Shown here piece by piece: positions 24,501 through 34,592 of a stretch of DNA of 64,000 bases. The position numbers were made by a program, and so were the translations under genes. The stretch lies in NCBI RefSeq assembly GCF_027409185.1, contig NC_084461.1, forward strand, positions 157,042,001-157,106,000, written 5' to 3'. Under the pieces are notes generated by a model. The model was not told the origin of the DNA. It was given only the letters and a program-made list of their open reading frames with translations, and did no database searches. This DNA is from Cynocephalus volans. Taxonomy: Eukaryota; Chordata; Mammalia; Dermoptera; Cynocephalidae. Each line of letters opens with the position of its first letter. The stretch's first letter is position 1.

Positions 24501-25164
24501 GCTGAGGCTGCTGGGTGGTGAATTGGTCCAGAAGGAGGTCGTGCTGACCTTGAAGCCAGCCGGCCTGTGGGCTGCTCCAGCAGCTGGAGCACATCTCAGC
24601 AGGGGGCGGACGTGCTCGGGTGCAGGATGGACACGGACCCTGCACAATCGCTCTGCCCTCCCGGAGCTTCCACAGGGAGCACACCCACCAAGCCTGCAAG
24701 AACAGGAGAGCCGTACATCCCCTCCCGCCCTCCCATTCCCCCCTCACACTCCATTTGTGCCATTCTACTGACGGTGCCCACGTTCTGGTTTGGGGGCAGA
24801 TGAAGGTCTGTCTCGTCTGCATTCAATTGAAGTCGGGCTCTGGCTGATTCTCCGCACACAACAGCCGGACCAGGCCCTGGTGGGGTCTTGGGAGCTTGGA
24901 TGAAACTGCCCATTCCCACTCAGCACCCCACTCTGGGATATGGTTTGGGAGGGGCACAGGGCCATCTCTGGGGACTGACCGGCTGTCCCGCCTGGTCCAG
25001 GTGGGAAAGCAGGGCTTGGCTTTGTGCAGACGTGTGTGGCCTCGCTCACTGACCCATGTGCCTTCCCTCCAGAGCCTCCGTTGGGTGGGAGCCCTCACCT
25101 GGGGACAGACTGCTGAGGGTCCCAGGCTGCCGGGGTAAGGGACCCTCAGCATTCTCTTGCTTCC
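21516..25164. other. Intronic sequence, no gene seen
   Basis: It includes an AT-rich block at 21685-21770 (ttatgaattattc, ggctaattatagg). The longest open frame in the first 38 kb (22427-23125, about 230 codons) was rejected because it has no domain, composition or splice support. L2-type fragments lie at 22985-23290 and 24180-24300. Confidence 0.6.
23295..23720 (-). repeat. L2-like ancient repeat, reverse orientation
   Basis: It shows attgaggacctaccgtgtgcc, aggccctgttccagctg, then caaagaaggcctctctgagg and caggtgcaaaggccctgaag, the same order as the copies at 8135 and 30490. It may continue towards 24010. Confidence 0.6.
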
Positions 25165-25510
25165 CTCCATTCATTAAGACCTGTAAATTTTCTCATTAAT
25201 ATACTTAAAGTTCGTTTTAAAGGGAAGAAGCACAGAGATAATTGATAATAAAGCCTCAGTTAATGCCTTTGGTTTACTGTATGTAATTTATAACTGCTGA
25301 TAGCATCTCTCATTCCCAATTACCCATTTAGCTGCAGCGATAACAGCGGTTCAATCAGACCAATACTGACTTTTATATATTCCAGCCCAATAGCAATAAA
25401 TACCCACACAGGGAGACTCGCTGGGCCCACTGTATTTTTTTTTATTAAGATTTAAATATTCATGCAATTATTAGTGATTTATTAAAAGCTAATGACCCCT
25501 TCAAGAGGTT
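25165..25510. promoter_or_regulatory. Candidate conserved enhancer, AT-rich TAAT-dense block
   Basis: About 350 bp of non-repeat AT-rich sequence is packed with homeodomain-type motifs (ctcattaatatac, gcctcagttaatgcc, cccaattaccc, gcaattattagtg, aagctaatgacc) and contains ccaatagcaataaatac. It lies between GC-rich flanks. Confidence 0.5.
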
Positions 25511-26155
25511 CTAAATCTTCCCCCAAAGAGGCCCTGGCCCTTCTCTCTCCCTTCTTTCCCCTTCTTTCTTTACCCTCGCCCCTGCCAAAACCAGAGAAAT
25601 GGGCTGCTCTTCCACAGCCCAGATGACATCACAGCATCGCCTGCGTTTCCATGGTAACAGCAGGCAGGTGAAGCAGAGGCCAAGGATGGAGGTCAGGCCC
25701 AGGGAGGGGTTGGGCTTCTTGAGAGTAGAGGCCCCTGCTCCCTCCACCCACCAGACCTGGGGGGTGTGAGGAAGACAGGGTCGCCCACTTGCTCCTCCAC
25801 ACCCCGACTGACAGCAACCTCCACACTGCAGCCTCCTCTGGGCTGGTTTCCAGGAGCACCCCATCCTTGCCTCCCCCAGATCTCTCGTACCCTCACCGCT
25901 GTCCAAGTCTCTGCCCAACCATTTAGGGACCTTGGGGAGGGGGTACACCAGCTTCTCTCTCCCCTGCTACCTCTCTCCCTCCTATCTTTTTAAAACCTCC
26001 CACCCTGATTGCATCAAGGACGAGAGGGTGTGCAGGGATCTGGAGTCCTAGGATTCAAGGCCCAGAGAAGGCAATGGCTCACTCAGGCTGCACAGCAAGG
26101 CCTGGGCTACCTCTCTGTCCTTCCTCCATGTTTCTCCAAGACCTCAGAGCCCATT
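25511..26155. other. Unique intronic sequence, no gene seen
   Basis: C/T-rich unique sequence contains tttccatggtaacagc (25647-25662), which resembles an RFX-type half-site. A weak MIR-like piece lies at 26060-26130. Confidence 0.45.
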
Positions 26156-26285
26156 AAAGGGGCAGGAAAGATAATGAACAAACTAGGAAAACATAAAATC
26201 AATATCGGGAGAAAAAAGTATGTCTGCCATTAAGTGAAATAAACAAGCTGGTAATTATTTGGACAGTGGGTAATTAAAACAGGGT
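26156..26285. promoter_or_regulatory. Candidate conserved non-coding block
   Basis: AT-rich non-repeat sequence carries aaaatcaatatcgg, gccattaagtg, ggtaattatttgg and ggtaattaaaac. Confidence 0.38.
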
Positions 26286-27174
26286 GAGGGCTCATTACTG
26301 TCTCATCAGGGGTGTGATGGGCACGGCCAGACACCCTCTCCCCAGCTGGAAGGTCACAGCTGGGCCTGGGCTCTTTCCCCTCCAAAGCTGGGATGGGGGG
26401 TGTGTCTCAGGGGTCTCCTCTGTGGAGTCCCCCACTCCCAACCACCCTGTGCCTGTCTCCAGCAGCCTTCTGCCAGCTCACCCTGAGTTAGGATCTGCGG
26501 CCCAAACCAAAAGCAGACAAGGCTGGCAGCCCCCAGCCTGCTCTCCTGCCCCCTTCTCATGAACTTCACTTCCCCAAGCAGGGAGTGGCCCCTCAGCCTC
26601 TGGAAGGGGCAGTGCCTAGTGAAGGTGGACACCTGGTGCTGACAATTAAATCCCAGCCACCTGGAGTGATGGATGGATGACCCCTCCATCCTTTGCCCAG
26701 CCCCAGAGAACCTCCTTCAGGAGGCTGTGATGGGGGGGGTTCCCAGGAATGATGGGGTGCTGGCATGGGCAGGAAGAATGGGGAAGAGGAGAGACTGGCA
26801 GAGCAGGACAAAGCTGGAGTGAGTGGCAGTCAGGGGCTCCTCCTTGCCCTTCTGTGGCCCCAATTTGTAAAGTCGGAAGAGACCTTGGACATTGTCCAGT
26901 CTGGCTTTGGCCTGCCAACTTGTTTGGCCCATAGTGTTCAAAATGTTTAAATTAGTTGTCAACATTTTAAAATGGAAGGTTTCACATAAAAATGGCTCTC
27001 CAGCTTTTCTTGAAAGAAAAGCACCATGAACCTCTTGGCTGGCCTGCCCTAGTGGCCGTGGTTAGCTGGGCTGAGATGACCTTTTGGATGGGCACCATCA
27101 CTCTCCACTTCTCCAGGTCCCCACCCAGCCCCTAAAGGCAACCAAGTTTGCCACCTCTGACCCAGTCTCACCCC

Positions 27175-27290
27175 TTCTGAGAACCAGAGGGGGGGATGGC
27201 TTGCCCATGGTTACACAGCCAGGTAGAGGCAGAGTGGAGACCAGGGACCCAGCCTCCTGATGCCCAACTCAGGACTCTGCCCCTGCCCTC
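27175..27290 (-). repeat. MIR SINE fragment, reverse orientation
   Basis: It contains gcttgcccatggttacacagcc, aggtagaggcagagtgg and gactctgcccc, in reversed MIR order. Confidence 0.6.
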
Positions 27291-28899
27291 ATTGAGTATG
27301 AGTCCTGGCCAGCCATGGGCAGAGACAGCGCTGACTCACCCCTCCCCCCGCCCACCCTGGAGCTTGCAGCGAGTGGGGGAGATGTTTCAACTCAACCACC
27401 ACTCTGACCCCCAACTTACCTCCGAACTGGACTCTGCTGAGAAGAGGTGGCTTGAACCTGCTGTGTGCACTTGAGGGTGCACACAGTCCTCCCTTTCCCC
27501 ACACGTGTCTTCTCTTGGCCACCAAGGTCTGATGGAGGAGGCAGCCTCCTGCACAACCAGCCCTATGTCCATTGGATACTGCTTTCAGCCATGGGAGACA
27601 GGAGCGAGCCATGCATCCCCCATGCAGAGAGGAGCTGAGAGGGGTGTCCCGGAGGACATGACAGCTTGAATTATGGATTCACGGGGCTGGGGGCATGGGG
27701 AGTAGGCAGGGCACCCTGCAGGTGTGGGGAAAATTGCAGTGAGAGCCCCAACTTTAATTAGTGGATGCAGCTGAGCTGGCTGCAGGGTGTGTATTGGTAA
27801 CCGGGGATGATGCGTCAATTGTGTGGGGGCATATGGAGAGCCCGTCTGTACCCTGTGATCAGTGGGAACCATTGCAAGGTTGAAAGTGGGGATCAGATTT
27901 TCTTTCTAGAAATAGCGCTGTGGCATAGTTGAGGATGGTACGAAAGCCAGGAGGTGGTCAAGAGAAGACATGTGGGGTGTAAGGGAGGGAGGACTGAGTA
28001 AGTTGGGTAGCAAACAGCCATGAGATGGGAAAGGAGGGAGTGGGTGGGAGAGAGGCTGGCGGGACATGCGGGGGCTAGAACAGTGCACAGTCAGTCCTGG
28101 CTGCTCTGAAACTCCCACTGAGGCTCCTTGGGAGACGGTGGCCCTGTTGACTGTGATAGGAAGTCCTGGGAGCAGGAGGTTTGGGAGAAGCCACCCAGCT
28201 GGCTTGGGACATGCTTGATATGAGGCTCTGGGGAGGCATTCAGAGACACCCAGTGTCTCGATGGAATTCAGCAGTGGGGGTGGGGGCTGGGAATCCTAGT
28301 TGGGGAGCCACAGGCAGGAGCTGGTGGGCAGCCATGGAAGTGGGATCTCTGGACAGGGCAGAGCACAGCCGGGTGGCTGCTCGAGGGAGGAGCTGTGGTG
28401 TGTGCCAGCCACTACCTCCGCCTAGGGCTGGAAGCTGAATCTGTCACTGGGTGACTGGGTTTCCCTGTGGGTCTCTGTAATAGGAGGGGTCCAGGTGGCT
28501 TCAGCTGCTGAAAGTGGGAGTCACAGGATGACTGGTGACCTGTGGCCAAAGAGTAACCATCCTGGTGTGGGCATCGGCTGCCCTAGCCAGATTTAGCCAG
28601 AGGACAGAGGACAGTGATGTGTGTGTCCATGAATGGTAGAGGACCCAGCCACAGCAAGCGTGATTCTGGGAGGCTGCATGCCTGGGACCTCCTGGTGGGG
28701 CTGTGGCCATTGGGCCACTCCATTGGGGCAGGGACATAGGTCCATCTTGGGCACTGGTATATTGACCAGTGCCTAGCATGGTGCCTGGCATGATGTATTC
28801 AACAAATATTTGCTGAGTAAATGGGTCCTGGTTAAGAGCATGGAGCACTGTAGCCACCCTGTCTGGGTAGGAATTCATCGCTCACTACTTACGTGCCCT

Positions 28900-29012
28900 C
28901 TTTTTACTTCAGTTTCCTCACCTGTACATTGAAGATTAAAAATAGTTCTTTGCCTCCTAGAGTTATTGTGAGGGTTAAATGAGAAAATCCATGTAAGGTT
29001 AGCCACTGTTGT
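28900..29012 (+). repeat. MIR SINE fragment
   Basis: It contains cttcagtttcctcacctg, gcctcctagagttattgtgagg, gttaaatgagaaaatcc and atgtaaggttagcc. Confidence 0.78.
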
Positions 29013-29023
29013 TATTGCCATGA

Positions 29024-29025
<2 letters not shown>

Positions 29026-29063
<38 letters not shown>
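29026..29063. repeat. (TG)n(CG)n alternating purine-pyrimidine microsatellite
   Basis: About 14 TG units run directly into four to five CG units. This is a classic Z-DNA-prone sequence. Confidence 0.9.
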
Positions 29064-29066
<3 letters not shown>

Positions 29067-29199
29067 TGGTGGAGGTGGTGGCTGTGGGCAGTGTCTCCTA
29101 CCCACCAAAGGCAAGTGACTGTGTGGCCTCCCTGTCCTGCACACCCCGAGCTACCACAGCTCCTGGACCACCCCTGGCCCCAGCTCCAGCTGGGCTCAC

Positions 29200-29312
29200 A
29201 TTAAACCAGTGAGATATGAAATGCCGCCATATCTGGGACAGGGTCTTTAATTAAATTAATTGCTAGCAACATTGTAAAAATGCTGATGAGGTCATAAACG
29301 GCTCATAGGCAA
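29200..29312. promoter_or_regulatory. Candidate conserved non-coding block
   Basis: The non-repeat block reads ccgccatatctgggacagg, then tctttaattaaattaattgc, gcaacattg and gatgaggtcataaac. The second piece holds overlapping TTAATTAA sites, and cataaac resembles a HOX or FOX site. Confidence 0.42.
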
Positions 29313-29734
29313 TGCCGTTCATCACCCCTACAGACTTGTGGAAGGGCCACACCTGGGCTGGAGGTGGGGATGGGCCTGCCAGGCTGCAGCCACGGGGAGC
29401 TCTGTGGCCCCACTGGGATCTCAAGCAGGCCTCAGGAGAGGGGGAGGGGAGCGGGGAAAGGAAATGGGTTATTCAGGAAGGACTGCAGAGTTATTTTCCA
29501 TGCCCTATCCGGGGCAGCTCCGGACTTTCAACTGGCTGGGGGCAGGCATGGTCCAAAGGGTGCATTTGTGAGCAGGTGCACCATTCTTATTTAGCCTGTG
29601 TGTTTACCTTGCAAAGGACATGGATGGAAATGGGGATGGGGCACCTTGAGAGCTGGCGCGGGCAGGGGGTGAGGTGGAGTGTCCTCTAGCCCACTGGCCG
29701 GTTGGAGTTACCCTTGATCCGTGGGCAAGCTGAG

Positions 29735-29830
29735 AATCTGGCCCAGCTCTGCCACTGATCACTTTGTGACCTTGAGCAAGTCCTTCCCCTCTCTGAGCCC
29801 CAGTTTCCTTATTAGGAAGACAGGAGGACC
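29735..29830 (+). repeat. MIR SINE fragment
   Basis: It contains ctggcccagctctgccactg, gtgaccttgagcaagtcc and agccccagtttccttattagg. Confidence 0.75.
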
Positions 29831-30014
29831 CTCTCCTCGCCTGCCTGCCTGCCTGGCTCCCTCGTGTTCCCTGCGCCCTTCTGGCCTCCCATCCTGCAGG
29901 AAGTTTCTTTTAGCTGGGGCTGCCACAGGCCCTGGCAGGACTCAGAGCCTGTGTGCGGGCGACGGGGCTGGGCCAACCGCCTGCCTCTGCCAGGTAAGAA
30001 GTGGAGGACGACTT

Positions 30015-30047
30015 ACACACACACACACCCCACCACCACCACCACCC
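30015..30047. repeat. (AC)n(CCA)n simple repeat
   Basis: Seven AC units are followed by about six CCA units. Confidence 0.8.
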
Positions 30048-30139
30048 AAACCCAACACCCACAGCAACACACACCCCACCAGCAAAAGATTCCTATGCAG
30101 GAAAATGCCTTCCTTCCACGGTTCTCCCTGGGCTGTACG

Positions 30140-30300
30140 ACCACATAATTACCCTGGATTCCATTCTATTTAATTGCAGCTTATTAAATTCTAACCAGCC
30201 AATTATCAGCCACAATTACAGCTTAATTCGGGGACACAATAGCTATTTTATCGTGTGTTAATCAAATGCTTATTTAGACCTCAGCTTTATTAACTATTCC
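30140..30300. promoter_or_regulatory. Candidate conserved enhancer, TAAT-dense block
   Basis: A 160-bp non-repeat AT-rich block contains at least six TAAT/ATTA cores (cataattaccc, atttaattgcagc, ttattaaattc, gccaattatcagc, cacaattacagc, gtgttaatcaaat). GC-rich sequence surrounds it. Confidence 0.5.
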
Positions 30301-30479
30301 TCTGGCCCAAGGCAAGGCCCCTGGCAGGAAGGGGGCCTGGGTAGGGCCCCAGGAGCCTGTCCCCCCATCACAGCACTCCCTCCCTGGTAGTGTCTAAGTC
30401 CCCCTTGCTGGTGGGTTTGGGGGCTCTTGGCGATGGCAGGGGTGTCACACCAGGTGTGGGCACTGGATATAGAGTTGGA

Positions 30480-30960
30480 AGACCCTGGGTCATTCGTTCG
30501 TGCATTCAGCACATGTTTATAGAGCACCTACCCCGTGCCAGGCCCTGTGCCAGGTGCTGGGACTATGGCAGTGAACAAGACAGACGTGGTCCCTGCAGTG
30601 GTGACATACTTTAGGGGAAGAGGACACAGACAATAACAAACAAACGAGTATACAAACCAGATGTCTTCAAATAGTGGTGCATGAGGAAAGCAGGATGGGA
30701 AAGGGGTGGGCAGTAGGAGGGGCTACATCAGGCACACAGTTGGGGGCCTCTTGGAGGAGGTAACATGGGAGCTGAGACCTGAAATGTTAGAGAGCGGCAG
30801 CCTGGGGAGATCCGGGACAGGGTGCTGCAGGCAGAGGAAAGAGCAAGTGCAAAGGCCCTGGGGTGGGATGAGCTTGGAAGCTTTGAGAAACAGATAGAGG
30901 GTTGATGTGTGAGCGAAGGAGGGAGTGGCAGGCAGGGCCAGACGCTGGCCTGGGAAAAGC
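30480..30960 (-). repeat. L2-like ancient repeat, reverse orientation
   Basis: It is the best-preserved copy in the window: gtttatagagcacctacccc, gccaggtgctgggactatgg, cagtgaacaagacagac, acaataacaaacaaac, then ggaggaggtaacatgggagc and gagcaagtgcaaaggccctg. Confidence 0.65.
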
Positions 30961-31009
30961 CCAGAATGCCTGCCCTGTGCCTGGCCCCAGCTAAGTAGCG
31001 AGGGCCCTT

Positions 31010-31140
31010 CTGCTCCTTGTGTGTTGTGTGACCTTAGGCAAGTCCTGAGCCTCATGTTACCTGTCTGTAAAACGAGGAGTTGGTAGAATGAACCTGAGTA
31101 CATCTGCCAAATGAAGAGCCTGGTGTGAGGCAGCTGGCAG
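31010..31140 (+). repeat. MIR SINE fragment
   Basis: It contains gtgtgaccttaggcaagtcc, then catgttacctgtctgtaaaac and gttggtagaatgaacc. Confidence 0.72.
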
Positions 31141-34079
31141 GCAGTAGGCCTGGCCGCGCACCCCACATGGGGTGACCATCCTCTGAGCCGGTGCTGTCTC
31201 TCGCCCCGCCCCACCCCACATTGTTCTTTCCCTGTCTGCATATCCTCTTTGTGGCACCTGTGTCTGTCCTTGTGACCCACTTGTCCTTGGAGGCCACTGG
31301 GGAAGAGGGTGACTTTCCTCTGATCTCAGGGAGTGGCCACTGCATCTGTGACACTTTCACAGACACATTACCATGGAAACCAGAATGCCACACATGCATG
31401 TGTTGTGAGCACAGGTCAGGGGAACAGCCCTCTCTTCCAAGGGACATAGTGAGGGGCTGTTACCCCCACCGCAGTCACCTCCACCTCCTGCACGCTCCTA
31501 GATGGAAGAGACTGCTATTGTCCCCTCCCTCACAGGGTCAATGCACATGGGGGCAAGGCCAAAAGAGGTGGGCTCAGACCTGCCCTGCCCTCCGGGGAGT
31601 CCTGTGCTTTTGGGAGCAAGAATGGACAAAGGGGCAAGGAGGGAAGAGAAGAGAAGCAAGACCCCAGGTGGGCCACATTCCTGACCCCATCTCATCCATG
31701 CGCAGGGTCAACACTATTTGCGCCATCTCAAAAATGAGGAAGATGAGGCTCTAGAAACAGGTGGTTTGCACAAGGGCAGGGTCAAATAAGGCCTGGGAAG
31801 CAGCCAAGTATGGGATTTGAAGGAACTCTGGGGCATGCACCCAGCTTGCTCTTGGCCCCATGGCACCCCATCGTCATCACCAGGCAGATCTGTAGTCTCA
31901 GGTAGGGGCTGAGGCATGGGGGGCCTGGGATTCCAACCTGGCTCATGGAACTTCCCACTCCCCCCTGCACTCCTGCCTGCATCTCTCTCTGACAGCAAGT
32001 GCAGAACGTGTCTCTGCTTATCAAAGCCTCTGAGTGAATCTCCCTCGTCACAGAATTGCCTGTGTTTAAAAAATCATAACTCACTCAGCCATCTCAGGCT
32101 GCAGGATGCAGATGGCAGGAGAGTGCAAACCCCGTTCCCCTGCATGTCTGCATGCTAAGCGAGCCGCGTGGTCTCCTGCCCCTCTGCCCCATCACCGTGC
32201 CCAGTGGCTCCCTGCCTATCTGCCTCCCCTGGAGACCACACTCCCCTAGGGCAGGGGTCCTGCACCTCTGCCTCTACCTCTCCCACATCCAGTTCCTTTC
32301 CCATAGAACTGATTGATTCATTGATTGATTGGAAGGTGAGCAGAGCTGGCTCCAGGACACATTTGAGTTTGTATCCTCCACTTCCAGCCCTCCATTTCTG
32401 GGTCTGGTCCCATTCCAGAGAATGACGGTCAACATTCATTCAATAAACACTATCTGGGAACTCGCTATGTGTCAGACCCTGGCCAGACTCTGGAGATGGG
32501 CAGGGGATATCAGGGAGACAGACTCATAAATGGTCACAATACGATCTGCCAGGTGCTGAGACCAGTTCCGCAGGTGCTGTGGGAGCTCAGAGGAGTTGTG
32601 GCCAACTTGGTCTGGGGTCACGGAAGGCTTCCCAGAAGAGGAAATGTTTGAGCAGGCCTTGAAGGATGAGTAGACATCACCCAGGCAGAAGCAAATGGGC
32701 AGGTGGATCAATGGGATGAAAGCATCTTAACTCTAACCGGCGTCAGACAAAAAATGAATGTATTAGCTTGGCTCGTGTGGCTGGGAATCCAGAGGTAGTT
32801 CTGCCTTCAAGCCTGTTGGGATCCCAGGCCCCAAACACTGCCAGGAGGAGTCGGCCTCTCTTCCCCTGTTTGTCTACATTCTCCAAGCTCCTGCTTCAGA
32901 CCCATGAGGCCTTTCCTTGCACTTGGCCTCACGGTGGCCTACAAGGCCTGCAGGACTGGCTCTTCCCTGTTGGTGGCCCCAGCAGCTCCAGGGCTACATG
33001 CGCACAGCTCCAAGTGCAGCAGAAAAGGAGGTTCTTTCTTCCCAACAGTCCGACCACGATCCTGGAATCCTGTCTGTTCAGATGGGGTGAACTGCCTGCC
33101 TTTCTGAGAACCAGTCAGTGGGGGTGTGGGGAAGGGGAGTGTGCCCACCTCTGGGGCCAGAGATGGGGTCAGCCCACCTGGACTGTATGGCCTGAGGGTG
33201 GGGGCAGGGCATTCTTGGAGGAAAATCAGGGGCTGTTAGCCAGAGAGCAAGGTGGCGGGGTGGGGGCGGGCACAGCATGGGAGCTGGCTGCTCTGGAGAA
33301 GAAGCGCTTACCTCTCCACCTGAGTGAGGCCGTGTGACACCCTACCCCCTCCCCTCCTACCCTACTGCCCTCCCTCAGTAAATACGAGTTCATTAATAGC
33401 CTGATTAATCACACCTCATATTTTCATGGTCCTTTTAAAAATAAAACATTTGAAAGCAATTTCGCACCCGCCCTGAGCCTCAGAGTTACACAGGCAGGTC
33501 TTATCCTCCCAGACTGCTGGTGAGGAAAGCAGGGGGGCCAGCCCCAGAGAGCAGCAGCATGTCAGTGGGGCTGGGAGTGAGGGGCATTCTCCCTGCCCAC
33601 ATCTCTGCTTATGGGCTGCACTGCCCTCTCTCCAGGGCTCCCCACAGACCAAGAGTGAAGGGGCCATCCTTAAGCAGATCTTCTGAAATTCTAGGGATAA
33701 AAGGGGTGGTCATTCAGTTACTCAACAAACACTCCATCAGCATTCAAGCCATACCTGGGCTTCTGCCCCAAGGGAGTTCACAGTCTAATGAAGCATGCAA
33801 ACAAATCCATCCCAGTCCTGAATGTGGCATACACCCTGGAGGGAGGCAGGGGTCAGGGCTGGTGCTCAGGCAAGTGACAAAAGAGCATGGATCCAGGAAG
33901 ACCTCCTGGAGGAGGCAACACCTTTGCTGACACTTCCCAGGTGGACCAGGTGGGGCGGGTTCACCACGGTCCTCTCTGCTGGATGCTCACAGCAGCCTCC
34001 CCATCACTGCCCACTGCCACTGCCTCCCCCCACCCATTCTTCATTCAGGAAGGTCTCACTGTGCCCCTGCACACAGCCC

Positions 34080-34592
34080 CCTAAAGGCTTCCCGCGGCCC
34101 TTGCAATGAAACCCATGTCCTTACTCGACCTTAAAAGCCCCCAAGGTCCAGACCCTGCTTCCTCTTTGATTTAACAAGTCCCCCACTTGCTCCCTCTGCT
34201 CTAGACACACTGGCCTCCTCACTATCCTTAAACAAGCCCGGCTGCTTCCTGCCTTGGGCCCATCGCTGTCCCCTCTTTCTAAAGCACTCTTCAGCCTGGC
34301 CTTGGCGTCCAAGGCGCCGCTCAGATGTCACTTCCCTGAGCACTCCTCTCCTCTAGAGCCCTCTCACCCACACCCTTTCTGATACATCACCACTTCCACC
34401 CTCTTCATAACCCTCACCAATATGCGAAATACTTGATTTTTGTTTTGTTTTGTTTCCCCAACTTGAATGCAAGCTTCTGAGAGCAGGGCCTGTGTCTGTC
34501 TTGCTCACCGCTGTATCCCAGTGCCCAGAACAGTTTCTGGCACACAGCACGCACTCAATAAGTATTTGTCGAATGAATGAATACATCAGGTC
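34080..34592 (+). repeat. L2 LINE 3' end, long fragment
   Basis: About 510 bp follow the L2 3' end closely: ctcagatgtcacttccctg, agcactcctctcctc, catcaccacttccaccc, aatgcaagcttctgagagcag, ctcaccgctgtatcccag, and the end gcactcaataagtatttgtc with gaatgaatgaa. Confidence 0.85.
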
